Below, one piece after another: positions 43,868 through 52,369 of a DNA stretch of 64,000 nt; position 1 is the stretch's first letter; each line of letters begins with the position of its first letter. Location of the stretch: NCBI GenBank assembly GCA_964611895.1, contig CAZTDN010000018.1:6715-70714 (forward strand), written 5' to 3'. Below the pieces are notes generated by a model, which did not search any database, was not told the origin of the DNA, and saw nothing but the letters and a program-made list of their open reading frames with translations. The stretch is from JAIEOG01 sp964611895. GTDB lineage: Bacteria; Bdellovibrionota; FAC87; UBA2466. Position numbers and translations under genes: made by a program.

Positions 43868-45196
43868 GTGAAACTACGCCCTTCGATCCAAGTCGCACCT
43901 CCCGGTCCCAAGGCTAAAGCCCTGATCGACCGAGACAAGAAGATCACTTCCCCATCCTACATAAAGGAGTACCCGCTCGCTATGGAGCGTGGCGAAGGTC
44001 CATGGGTCTACGATGCCGACGGTAATCGCTATTTGGATTTCATGGCGGGAATTGCTGTTGCATCGACAGGACATTCACACCCCACGGTTGTCAAAGCGGT
44101 TCAAGAGGCTGCTGCAAAGTTTCTGCATATTTGCGGAACGGATTTTTATTACGAGACGATGGTCCGTCTGTGCGAAAAGCTAGGCGCTTATGTTCCCCAG
44201 ATGGGTCCCAAGAAAGTTTTTCTCACTAATTCCGGAACGGAAGCAGTCGAGGGTGCCATTAAACTGGCCCGCTACCACACACGCCGAGAAAAGATTATCG
44301 CTTTTAAAGGCGCTTTTCATGGTCGAACGATGGGAGCGATTTCGCTCAATGCATCCAAAGTTGGACAGCGTGCATTTTTCGGCCCGTTGCTATCAGGCGT
44401 GTTCCACATCCCTTATTCCAACCCTTTTCGCTGCCCTTATAAACACGAAAAAGATTGGTGTGGAAAAAACTGTGAATGCGCGACCCAGCTGGAGACCGAC
44501 TGGTTCTCGTCACACACGGACCCCAAAGAAGTCGCGGCGATTTTTGTGGAGCCAATCCTGGGAGAAGGCGGCTATGTCCTGCCTGCCAAGAAGTTTCTCG
44601 AAGACCTGAGACGCATTTGCGATCAGCACGGCATTTTGCTCGTTTTTGACGAAGTGCAGTCCGGCGTTGGACGCACTGGAGACATGTTTGCGGCTGAAAC
44701 ATTTGGGGTAGCTCCAGACATTTTGCTCTCCGCAAAAGGGCTCGGCTCTGGAATGCCGATTGGTGCCATTGTCGCAAAAGAAAAAGTGATGAGCTGGCCC
44801 CGCGGCAGTCACGGCAGCACTTATGGAGGAAATCCCGTCTGCTGCGCCGCCGCGGTAGCGACTTTGGAAGTCATTGAACCTTTGCTTCCCCAGATTCGCA
44901 CGGTGGGAGCAGAATTGATGCAGGGCTTGCGAAAGCTTGCCCAAAAGCACGCTTGCATTGGAGATGTCCGGGGCGTGGGACTGATGATTGGAGCAGAGTT
45001 TATCGACCCGAAAACCGGCAAGCCAGCTTCGACATTGGTCGGAGATCTGGAACAGATGGCGTTTAGAGAAGGACTGCTATTGCTATCCTGCGGCCAGTCC
45101 ACCATTCGATTTGCGCCGCCCCTGGTGGTCACTTCACATGAAGTACAGGTCGGCCTGGAGATATTAGACAAATGCCTGACCAAACTCGCGAAATAG
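43868..45196 (+). CDS. gabT: 4-aminobutyrate-type aminotransferase (GabT-like)
   Basis: 442 residues from GTG 43868, with GGAG 5 nt upstream; 11 bp after the dehydrogenase stop. Class III aminotransferase with DGNRYLDFMAGIAV, TNSGTEAVEGAIKLAR, KGAFHGRTMGA, FVEPILGEGGY, FDEVQSGVGRTG and the PLP lysine in SAKGLGSGMPIG. Wording is close to GABA / 5-aminovalerate / acetylornithine-type enzymes. An unusual insert carries CPYKHEKDWCGKNCEC, four Cys that could bind metal. Symbol is by resemblance; 5-aminovalerate or ornithine are alternatives. Confidence 0.88.
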   Translation: MKLRPSIQVAPPGPKAKALIDRDKKITSPSYIKEYPLAMERGEGPWVYDADGNRYLDFMAGIAVASTGHSHPTVVKAVQEAAAKFLHICGTDFYYETMVRLCEKLGAYVPQMGPKKVFLTNSGTEAVEGAIKLARYHTRREKIIAFKGAFHGRTMGAISLNASKVGQRAFFGPLLSGVFHIPYSNPFRCPYKHEKDWCGKNCECATQLETDWFSSHTDPKEVAAIFVEPILGEGGYVLPAKKFLEDLRRICDQHGILLVFDEVQSGVGRTGDMFAAETFGVAPDILLSAKGLGSGMPIGAIVAKEKVMSWPRGSHGSTYGGNPVCCAAAVATLEVIEPLLPQIRTVGAELMQGLRKLAQKHACIGDVRGVGLMIGAEFIDPKTGKPASTLVGDLEQMAFREGLLLLSCGQSTIRFAPPLVVTSHEVQVGLEILDKCLTKLAK

Positions 45197-46128
45197 TCCG
45201 TCGAGCCCCGAAGCTGGGTCGCGACAAGCGTCGATCGATGAAAGAAGCGATTGCCGACTCCGTTCGGCCGGGCGACACGTTGCTCATTGAGGGGTTCACT
45301 CACCTCATTTGTTTTGCGGCGGGACATGAGATCATCCGCCAAGGCATCGGAGACTTGACGGCTGTTCGGCTGACGCCTGACCTTGTTTACGATCAGATTA
45401 TGGAGGCGGGCTTAGTAAAAAAACTCGTCTTTAGCTGGGCCGGAAATCCTGGAGTCGGCTCGCTGCACGCCCTACGTCGCCGCAGCCAAAAAGGGGCCGC
45501 TGGCCGAATCGAGCTAGAAGAATATTCGCATTTTGGAATGGTTGCCCGATTGCAGGCGGGCAGCAGTGGCCTGCCCTTCTGGCCTTTGGACAATTACCAG
45601 GGCAGCGACATTGCCGGAGCCAACGCCCGGATTCGCCAGGTAGAGTGCCCTTACACTGGTCGCCGGTTTGCTACTGTGCCAGCACTCAACCCCGACGTCG
45701 CTGTCGTGCATTGCCAGCGCAGCGACAAAGAGGGCAACGCGCAAGTTTGGGGCCTTCTGGGCACCCAAAAAGAAGCGGCTTTTGCTTCTAAACGCGTGAT
45801 CGTGGTTGCCGAGGAAATCGTCGATACTTCTCTTATTCGAAAAGACCCCAACCGAACTCTCATCCCTGGTCTATTAGTCGACCATGTGGTGCATGAGCCC
45901 TGGGGATGCCACCCGAGTTATGTTCAGGGACATTACGATCGCGATAATGATTTTTACGTAAAGTGGGAAGAAATTTCGCGTGAGGTGCAACCGTATCAGG
46001 ACTACTTGGCCGAGTTTGTTCATGGAGTCGCTGATCGCAAAGCCTACCTGAAAAAAATGGGCACGGGCCTGATCGACCGGCTCAAGGCCAAACCGCGCAA
46101 GTGCGAAGGGGTGGACTATGGGTACTAA
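45172..46128 (+). CDS. CoA-transferase family I, subunit A
   Basis: 318 residues; ATG 45172 lies inside the end of the GabT-like gene (25 bp overlap). A second ATG at 45238 would remove 22 basic residues and cannot be excluded. Alpha-subunit features: VRPGDTLLIEGFTH, then LTPDLVYDQIMEAGLVKKLVFSWAGNPGVGS, and VVAEEIVD. Closest in kind to glutaconate- or 3-oxoacid CoA-transferase A subunits. Works as a heterodimer with the protein encoded next (11 bp overlap), moving CoA from one acyl-CoA to another acid. Confidence 0.9.
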   Translation: MPDQTREIVRRAPKLGRDKRRSMKEAIADSVRPGDTLLIEGFTHLICFAAGHEIIRQGIGDLTAVRLTPDLVYDQIMEAGLVKKLVFSWAGNPGVGSLHALRRRSQKGAAGRIELEEYSHFGMVARLQAGSSGLPFWPLDNYQGSDIAGANARIRQVECPYTGRRFATVPALNPDVAVVHCQRSDKEGNAQVWGLLGTQKEAAFASKRVIVVAEEIVDTSLIRKDPNRTLIPGLLVDHVVHEPWGCHPSYVQGHYDRDNDFYVKWEEISREVQPYQDYLAEFVHGVADRKAYLKKMGTGLIDRLKAKPRKCEGVDYGY

Positions 46129-46906
46129 CCTCACTGCCACCCCGTCCGAGCGCATGGCAGTCCGAGCTGCCGCCGAGTTGCACGACCGCGAGGTCGTATT
46201 TGTAGGAATTGGGCTGCCCAATCTGGCGTGCAATCTGGCGCGTGCTACCCACGCTCCTGACTTGTTTATGATTTACGAGTCAGGTGCCGTTGGAACATTG
46301 CCCGATCGGCTGCCAGTATCCATTGGCGATCCGACTCTGGTCACAGACTCCCTGGCTATTGTGAGCCAGAGCGATATTTTTCAGCTCTTCCTGCAAGGGG
46401 GACTGATCGAAGTCGGATTTTTGGGCGGGGCGCAGGTAGACCGTTACGGCAATCTGAATACGACGGTCATCGGAGACTATGACAACCCCAAAGTGCGCCT
46501 ACCCGGTAGCGGAGGCGCTTGTGAAATAGCGGGGCATTCACAACGGTTATTGATCATGATGCGAATGAGTCCGCGCAGTTTCGTGGAAACAGTAGATTTT
46601 GTCACAAGCCCAGGGCAGCGGTTTCATAGTAAACGAAAATCTGATCAAGAAGGAAAACCTCGAACGGATTTTCACCTACCAGGCGGCGGGCCACTTACCG
46701 TGATCACCGACTTGGGGGTTTGTCAGTTTGAAGGCGATGAAATGGTGCTGACTGAGACTTACCAAGGGGTAACGCCAGAACAAGTGCACGCGGCCTGTGG
46801 GTGGAAAATGAAAATCGCCTCGCAGCTGCGCACCGCTCCCGAGCCTACTGCCGCTGAACTCAAGCTTCTGCGCGAAAAACTCGACCCCCAGAAGCTCTAT
46901 CTTTAA
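46118..46906 (+). CDS. CoA-transferase family I, subunit B
   Basis: 262 residues. Carries the catalytic glutamate in YESGAVG, in the place where family I beta subunits form the glutamyl-CoA thioester, plus GIGLPNLACNLAR near the N-terminus and the GGAQVDRYGNLNTT and LPGSGGACEIA segments. The pairing with subunit A is clear. Acids such as glutarate, glutaconate, succinate or acetoacetate are possible; if glutarate, the cluster would make glutaryl-CoA. Last gene of the tight run; a palindrome follows 2 bp after its stop. Confidence 0.92.
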   Translation: MGTNLTATPSERMAVRAAAELHDREVVFVGIGLPNLACNLARATHAPDLFMIYESGAVGTLPDRLPVSIGDPTLVTDSLAIVSQSDIFQLFLQGGLIEVGFLGGAQVDRYGNLNTTVIGDYDNPKVRLPGSGGACEIAGHSQRLLIMMRMSPRSFVETVDFVTSPGQRFHSKRKSDQEGKPRTDFHLPGGGPLTVITDLGVCQFEGDEMVLTETYQGVTPEQVHAACGWKMKIASQLRTAPEPTAAELKLLREKLDPQKLYL

Positions 46907-46908
46907 CC

Positions 46909-46946
46909 GGTACGCGGTACCTTTTTCACAAAAGGTACCGCGTACC
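46909..46946. repeat. Dispersed palindrome family, locus 5
   Basis: Exact 13-mer arms GGTACGCGGTACC and GGTACCGCGTACC with T-run and A-run around CAC. Pairing extends one base outward (C:G). Begins 2 bp after the CoA-transferase B stop. A degenerate GGCGTACCGCC lies just after it. Confidence 0.9.
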
Positions 46947-47076
46947 GCGGGCGTACCGCCGGTGTATCGCGAGATCTAGACAAGAGTTAAGATGACTTTC
47001 TGCGTCACGCGATTCACCGATTGCCGTGCCGCATTAACTCCACGAGTGTCTGCTCTCAACACTTGTGGGAGAGTTT

Positions 47077-48339
47077 GTGAGAAGTTTTGGGCGGATCCTT
47101 TTTCTTGTTTTCTTTCTTTTACCCCTAGCAGGCCAGTCCCAAGACATCGTTTGGAACGAGGCCGGTCGGCCGCCCATCCGCCCACCCCTCGAGCTACCGA
47201 GTTGCCGCACCTTGCTTGCGCCCCATGAAATCCCCCAGGGCTCAAGCTCTCCTTCGGTCAACCAATCCGTCGGAGTAGTGCTCGCCGAAAGCATCCGGGT
47301 AGAAGACTTTAGCGCCCAGCTCGACAAACTGGTCGCCGAACGCGGACCTGAGGCGGTTATCGGTGGACGCATCTATGTCACAGGCGTGCCCATGGGCAAA
47401 GAGAAGATCACACGCTTTCAGTTTGAAAAGGCACTCAAAGCCCGTGGATTTTACGACGTTAAAGTTACCGTCATGTCGATTCCCACGGCAAAGTTCAAAG
47501 GCTTTTCTCTGCAAACCGCGCGCGCCGTCCTGGAACGTGTGAAATATTGGTTTCCCTCAATGGACAGAGATTACCAAACACCCCTCAGAGGCGAAGTCAC
47601 CTCAGGCATCACTTCAGACATTTTGGTCGAGGCGCCCAACCTGGTCTTCCTGTTCAACTCTCTGGATAAAACTGCAGACTTTGCGCTCACCTCAGGTATC
47701 CACGCCTCGCTGATCTTGGCCTACAATGTCTGGGCCAAAGCGATAACCAACTGGGTTTTGCGCCCAGGGGGCAGTAAGGTCGCTGAGTTTCTAAAAAGCG
47801 CAGCGTTGTCGTTTCCGTTTGTGTTGAACTACGCCGTCTTCGGCCACTACTCTGATATTCACAATTTCTACTTACAAAACGGGTGGGAAGCGACTCTAGC
47901 TCGCTTTCCTGCCGAACTGGCCAATTTTGGCGCTACACAAGGGCTCACGACTTTTTTACAAGTGATGTTTTACCGAATGGTCATGGTCGAAGGACTGGGC
48001 CAATGGCAAAACAGCAAAAGCGGTGTGGAAGACTCCGAAATCGTCCGAACCGTCGCCAACGTGAACCGTGCGCCCATATTAGTGCTCGACGCGATCGCAC
48101 TCTTTTACGCTAGCACCAATGCCTGGAGCCTATGGCATTATGGCGCGTTTGATCTCAACGCGGGGCATATCGCTCTAGCGGCGCTCGCCCTAGCGGGAAA
48201 GGCGGCCTTTTGGGCCAACCCCAACTTCCTCGACCCCACGCTACACGTCGGGAAATGGCTCGTGGGACTGGGTCGGTATTTCAAATCTCTGGCGGTTGTT
48301 TCAGAAGAAGAAAACCCACCGCCCCCGCCAACCGAGTAA
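47077..48339 (+). CDS. Membrane protein of unknown function
   Basis: 420 residues from GTG 47077, chosen because GGGAGAG lies just upstream; GTG 47065 is possible. Signal or first TM (FGRILFLVFFLLPLAG) followed by a Pro-rich stretch and a mixed domain to about 170. Further hydrophobic segments come after that (ASLILAYNVWAKAI, SAALSFPFVLNYAVF, RAPILVLDAIALFYAS, IALAALALAGKAAFW), ending in an acidic, proline tail (EEENPPPPPTE). No family recognised. It stands alone, with palindromes in the two gaps that precede it and that follow the downstream acyl-CoA dehydrogenase gene. Confidence 0.7.
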   Translation: MRSFGRILFLVFFLLPLAGQSQDIVWNEAGRPPIRPPLELPSCRTLLAPHEIPQGSSSPSVNQSVGVVLAESIRVEDFSAQLDKLVAERGPEAVIGGRIYVTGVPMGKEKITRFQFEKALKARGFYDVKVTVMSIPTAKFKGFSLQTARAVLERVKYWFPSMDRDYQTPLRGEVTSGITSDILVEAPNLVFLFNSLDKTADFALTSGIHASLILAYNVWAKAITNWVLRPGGSKVAEFLKSAALSFPFVLNYAVFGHYSDIHNFYLQNGWEATLARFPAELANFGATQGLTTFLQVMFYRMVMVEGLGQWQNSKSGVEDSEIVRTVANVNRAPILVLDAIALFYASTNAWSLWHYGAFDLNAGHIALAALALAGKAAFWANPNFLDPTLHVGKWLVGLGRYFKSLAVVSEEENPPPPPTE

Positions 48340-48398
48340 CGCTTGGCACCATCGGCTGTGACGTGAGATGATACTAGCTCCAACCAAGAGGAGCTCCC

Positions 48399-50138
48399 AT
48401 GGCCGATACATCCGACAAAAATGCCAGTTTCATGCGTTCACTTTGTCTAGGCGAAATCCGCGAAGACATGATCTTCCCTTTTCCCCAGATCAAAGCAGAA
48501 GAAAAAGAAACCCTCAAAGCGACTTTTGATGCGTTCAGCACCTGGCTACGCGGTCGCGAGAAAGAGTTCCGGGAATGGGACGTCAAAGGCCATTTACCAG
48601 CCGAGTTTTTACAGCAGATGCGTGAGTTTGGTCTGTTCGGTTTTATTATCCCAGAAAAACACGGCGGCATGGGATTTTCGACGTCGGCTTATTCGCGCAC
48701 GATTCAAGAACTCTCTCGATTTGAATCTTCGGTTGCCCTCACCGCAGGAGCACATAGCTCCATCGGAATGCGTGGCCTGTTGATTTTTGGTACCGAGGCC
48801 CAAAAAGACAAATACCTTCCCAAACTCGCCACCGGGGAAATGATTGCCGCTTTTTGCCTGACCGAACCCGGATCGGGGTCCGATGCGGCATCTATCAAGA
48901 CCACTGCCGTGCGCAAAGGGGATAAGTGGGTCATCAATGGTGAGAAACTTTGGATCACCAATGGCGGCATAGCGGACTTTTTTACGGTCTTTGCTCGCAC
49001 GGATACCAAAGAGGGCAAGATGACAGCTTTCATTGTCACCCGCGACATGAAAGGCGTCTCCAATGGCCCCCACGAAGATAAGATGGGCATCCGCGCTAGT
49101 TCGACGACCACCATTCTATTGGACAATGTTGAAGTAGGAGACGAACACGTTCTAGACGAAGTGGGCAAAGGGTTTAAGGTTGCAATGCGTATTCTCAATG
49201 CTGGCCGCACAGGTCTGGGCGGAGGATCGGTCGGAGCGATGAAAGAAGCTATCGCTCATTGCACCAAACAAGCCAAACAGCGCGCGCAGTTTGGCAAACC
49301 CATCGCTGAGTTTGGATTGGTGAAACAAAAAATCGGCCACATGGTCGTTGAGACATTTGCTACGGAATCTACCGTATCGATGGTGAGCGGCCTGGTGGAT
49401 CAAGGCTATGACGATTACGCAGTCGAAGCGGCGATCAGCAAAGTATTTGCCACCGAGTGCCTCTGGCGCACGGTCGACGAGGCCCTGCAGATTGCGGGGG
49501 GGAATGGTTTCATGCGCGAGTTTCCCTACGAGCGCATGATGCGGGATTGCCGCATTAACCGCATTTTTGAAGGAACGAATGAAATCCTTCGCCTGTTTAT
49601 CGCTCTTACTGGCATGAATGACGTCGGCAGTGAGCTTAAGGAACTCAGCTCATCTTTGGGGAACGTTTTTTCGGATCCCATCAAAGGGTTCGGAGTGCTA
49701 TCTGACTATGCTCGCAAGCGAGTTTCATACGCAACCGGAGTGGGAAAGTCTGAGCTCACCAAATCGCACCCCGATCTCAAAAACGCGGCGATCGTCTTTA
49801 ATGACGGCGCACAGCGCCTGGGAACTTTTGCGGACCGGCTATTGCGTAAGCACGGCAAAAAAATCGTCGATAGCCAATTCGCCACCCGGCGGCTGGCTGA
49901 TGTGATGATCGATCTCTTTGCGCTGGGCTGTACGATTAGCCGAGTGACTTCGATGATCGAAAGCAAAGGATCTGCTGCTTGCTCCAAGGAAAAAGAAATC
50001 CTCACCGTATTCTCGGGCCAGTGCCGTCGCCGTATCAACGGCAATATCGGCAAGATCGATGAAAATGACGATGAACTCATCAAATCTCTCGCAGACGATG
50101 CGGTGGAAGCCGAGTCCTATCGCTGGGATACTATCTAG
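48399..50138 (+). CDS. Acyl-CoA dehydrogenase, VLCAD/ACAD9-like
   Basis: 579 residues, with AGGAG before ATG 48399. FAD/substrate signatures LTEPGSGSDAAS and WITNGG; the C-terminal FEGTNEILRLF holds the catalytic Glu in the same place as very-long-chain acyl-CoA dehydrogenases. After the usual core (to about 420) an extension of about 160 helical residues follows, as in VLCAD/ACAD9-type enzymes. Oxidises acyl-CoA to enoyl-CoA, first step of beta-oxidation, passing electrons to ETF. Not in an operon; a perfect palindrome follows the stop. Confidence 0.95.
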   Translation: MADTSDKNASFMRSLCLGEIREDMIFPFPQIKAEEKETLKATFDAFSTWLRGREKEFREWDVKGHLPAEFLQQMREFGLFGFIIPEKHGGMGFSTSAYSRTIQELSRFESSVALTAGAHSSIGMRGLLIFGTEAQKDKYLPKLATGEMIAAFCLTEPGSGSDAASIKTTAVRKGDKWVINGEKLWITNGGIADFFTVFARTDTKEGKMTAFIVTRDMKGVSNGPHEDKMGIRASSTTTILLDNVEVGDEHVLDEVGKGFKVAMRILNAGRTGLGGGSVGAMKEAIAHCTKQAKQRAQFGKPIAEFGLVKQKIGHMVVETFATESTVSMVSGLVDQGYDDYAVEAAISKVFATECLWRTVDEALQIAGGNGFMREFPYERMMRDCRINRIFEGTNEILRLFIALTGMNDVGSELKELSSSLGNVFSDPIKGFGVLSDYARKRVSYATGVGKSELTKSHPDLKNAAIVFNDGAQRLGTFADRLLRKHGKKIVDSQFATRRLADVMIDLFALGCTISRVTSMIESKGSAACSKEKEILTVFSGQCRRRINGNIGKIDENDDELIKSLADDAVEAESYRWDTI

Positions 50139-50140
50139 CC

Positions 50141-50176
50141 GGTACGCGGTACCTTTTTAAAAAGGTACCGCGTACC
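50141..50176. repeat. Dispersed palindrome family, locus 6 (consensus copy)
   Basis: Perfect 36-bp palindrome: GGTACGCGGTACC, TTTTTAAAAA, GGTACCGCGTACC, plus one outward C:G pair. Starts 2 bp after the acyl-CoA dehydrogenase stop and before feoA. Best candidate for the family consensus. Confidence 0.92.
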
Positions 50177-50229
50177 GAAATACTCGCCGAGTTGTCTTCA
50201 CCCCTATTCTGATTTAGCTTGTTCCGGCA

Positions 50230-50466
50230 GTGCAAAAGCATCCAAATAACAACCCATTTGCCGGCCAACCCGCGGGCTCCCAGTGGCAGCTAAAATCTAT
50301 CGAAGGCCCGGCGGCCCTCGTAGAAAGACTCCATGAAATCGGCTTTTTGCCCGGAGAGTCTATCCGACTCAACGGCCAAGCCCCTCTAGGAGGGCCCTGG
50401 CTAGTCGAAGTCCGCGGCACCACTCTGGCGCTGCGAGAAAACGAAGTCCTATGCCTGCGGTTTTAA
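50230..50466 (+). CDS. feoA: FeoA ferrous iron transport accessory protein
   Basis: 78 residues from GTG 50230. SH3-like FeoA domain: LHEIGFLPGESIRLNGQAPLGGPWLVEVRGTTLALRENE..., where the L.E.GF.PG and G..LALR motifs are diagnostic. Known: a small cytoplasmic partner of FeoB. It overlaps feoB by 16 bp, so the two are coupled. Confidence 0.93.
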   Translation: MQKHPNNNPFAGQPAGSQWQLKSIEGPAALVERLHEIGFLPGESIRLNGQAPLGGPWLVEVRGTTLALRENEVLCLRF

Positions 50467-52352
50467 CCCCTCCTCTCATCGCTATCGTCGGGCCGCCAAA
50501 TGCCGGAAAGACCTCACTCTTCAATGCTCTTACCGGAACGGGCAGCCAGCCAGTGAACTACCCCGGTGCCACGGTCGAGTATGCGCTGGGCACCGCGCGA
50601 AAAGCGTGGGGAGTCCCGCTTCGAATTGCCGACACCCCAGGCACTTATAGCCTGTCCCCGAAATCCCCCGAAGAACAGGTGACGTTCCAAGTGCTCTTTG
50701 GAAATGCAATCGAGAAGCCCAATGTGGTCATCGTGGTTCTGGACGGCACCCAACTTTCACGCCACATCCCCCTCGCCCGGCAAGTCATCGAAACTGGCTA
50801 CCGCGTGGTGCTCGCGATCACCATGCACGATCTGCTCGCCAAGGAGGGAACCCAATTAGATCCAAAACTGCTCTCGAAAGAACTGGGCACTCAAGCGTTT
50901 TTGATCAACGCCACACAGCCAGAATCCTTACGCGAGCTCGTACGGGAGACAGCGAGGCTTGCAGCGCAACCCCCCTCGACCGTAATAGAACCGGCCGCCT
51001 GGTCGGCAAATCGCCTGACCACCGAGCTCCAATGGGCAGCTCGCACTCAGGAAAAAGTCGTAACAAAAGCACCTAACCTAGCTGCCAATCCCCGTTCTCT
51101 CACAGCGGAAACCCGCAAGTTGGACGCAGTTTTTCTGCATCCGGTTTGGGGGCTCGCTATTTTTACCGTCATCATGGCGGCGCTTTTTACGTCCATATTT
51201 TCGCTGGCCGCTCCCGCCATGGACTTTATCAGCGAAAGTTTTGAAAAATTTGCTGCTCTGATATTGGAGTTTGCACCCCATTCGCTCTGGGCCGATTTTC
51301 TGGCTGGCGGTATCGTCCTGAGTCTGGGAGCGATCCTGACTTTTGTCCCCCAGATCATGATACTTTTTCTTGGAATCACTCTTCTGGAAGACTCGGGTTA
51401 TTTGGCGCGCGCAGCGACTTTAATAGACCGACCTCTCACTCGGCTGGGGCTCAATGGACGATCCTTCGTACCTCTGCTGTCGGGATACGCTTGCGCCATC
51501 CCCGCCATGCTGGCTGCACGCACCATTCCCAGCAAAAAAGAACGTTGGCTCACGCTCTGGGTAATCCCCCTGATGAGTTGTAGCGCGCGACTTCCGGTGT
51601 ATTCCTTGCTCTTGGCGTTTTTGTTCTGGGAACAGCCTGCCTGGAAGCCAGGACTCGCATTGGCAGGGATCTATCTACTCAGTTTGATCGTTGGGGCAGT
51701 TTCAGCCGCTGTAGTAAATCGGTGGCTCCCGCGCGAAGAGTGCTCGTTTTTCCTGATGGAGCTGCCTCTTTACCGTCGTCCGTCTCTCTCTGGCGTGTTC
51801 AAGACCGTGGCGATGCGCACGCAGAGTTATCTAAAAAAAGCCGGGCCGGCGATCTTTGTCTTTGCCACCGCGCTTTGGGCCTTGACGACTTTTCCCAATT
51901 ATCGCGCCACGGATCCCTCTGAAAAACTCCACAGCAGCTATGCCGCACAGGCTGGGCGTTGGATAAACCCCTGGATGGAACCCATGGGAGGCGATTGGAG
52001 AACTGGGGTTTCACTGATATCCGCATTTGCTGCGCGAGAAGTTTTTGTCAGTTCTCTGGGCCTGGTCCTACAAGTTTCGGAAACAGACGAAGAGAAACGA
52101 GAGGTCTCCCTCTTGCAATCCATGCAAACCGTAAAACGTTCCGACGGCACACCTTTGTTTACAACGGCATCCACCGCCGGCCTGATCCTATTTGTCCTCA
52201 TTGCTCTTCAGTGCATGTCGACAGTCGCGGTTGCCCGAAGAGAATTTGGCGGTTGGAAAATGCCCCTGCTCCAGCTAGTCAGCTTTAACCTACTGGCGTA
52301 TGCCGTCGCAGTGCTCGCCGTGCAGGGGCTGCACTTGTTAGGAGTGCAATAA
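50451..52352 (+). CDS. feoB: Ferrous iron transporter FeoB
   Basis: 633 residues, shorter than the usual 700-770. N-terminal G domain: G1 GPPNAGKTS, G2 Thr in NYPGATVEY, G3 DTPGTYS, but G4, normally NxxD, reads TMHD (AITMHDLL). A short helical spacer follows, then the membrane core with both Gate segments (GYACAIPAMLAARTI; IPLMSCSARLPVY). Imports Fe2+ across the inner membrane. The Asn-to-Thr change in G4 could loosen guanine specificity. The stop is 16 bp from a convergent barrel gene. Confidence 0.95.
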   Translation: MPAVLTPPLIAIVGPPNAGKTSLFNALTGTGSQPVNYPGATVEYALGTARKAWGVPLRIADTPGTYSLSPKSPEEQVTFQVLFGNAIEKPNVVIVVLDGTQLSRHIPLARQVIETGYRVVLAITMHDLLAKEGTQLDPKLLSKELGTQAFLINATQPESLRELVRETARLAAQPPSTVIEPAAWSANRLTTELQWAARTQEKVVTKAPNLAANPRSLTAETRKLDAVFLHPVWGLAIFTVIMAALFTSIFSLAAPAMDFISESFEKFAALILEFAPHSLWADFLAGGIVLSLGAILTFVPQIMILFLGITLLEDSGYLARAATLIDRPLTRLGLNGRSFVPLLSGYACAIPAMLAARTIPSKKERWLTLWVIPLMSCSARLPVYSLLLAFLFWEQPAWKPGLALAGIYLLSLIVGAVSAAVVNRWLPREECSFFLMELPLYRRPSLSGVFKTVAMRTQSYLKKAGPAIFVFATALWALTTFPNYRATDPSEKLHSSYAAQAGRWINPWMEPMGGDWRTGVSLISAFAAREVFVSSLGLVLQVSETDEEKREVSLLQSMQTVKRSDGTPLFTTASTAGLILFVLIALQCMSTVAVARREFGGWKMPLLQLVSFNLLAYAVAVLAVQGLHLLGVQ

Positions 52353-52369
52353 AAAAGCGGAAGCCCGCT
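52351..52369 (-). terminator. Rho-independent terminator for the minus-strand barrel gene
   Basis: On the minus strand: AGCGG-GCTT-CCGCT followed by TTTTT. The stem overlaps the TGA stop of the 177-residue barrel gene, and the T-run overlaps the feoB stop on the other strand. Confidence 0.75.

Noticed and set aside
22196..50176. CRISPR array
   Set aside because: The repeated palindromes are tens to thousands of bases apart at gene ends, without regular spacers or cas genes.
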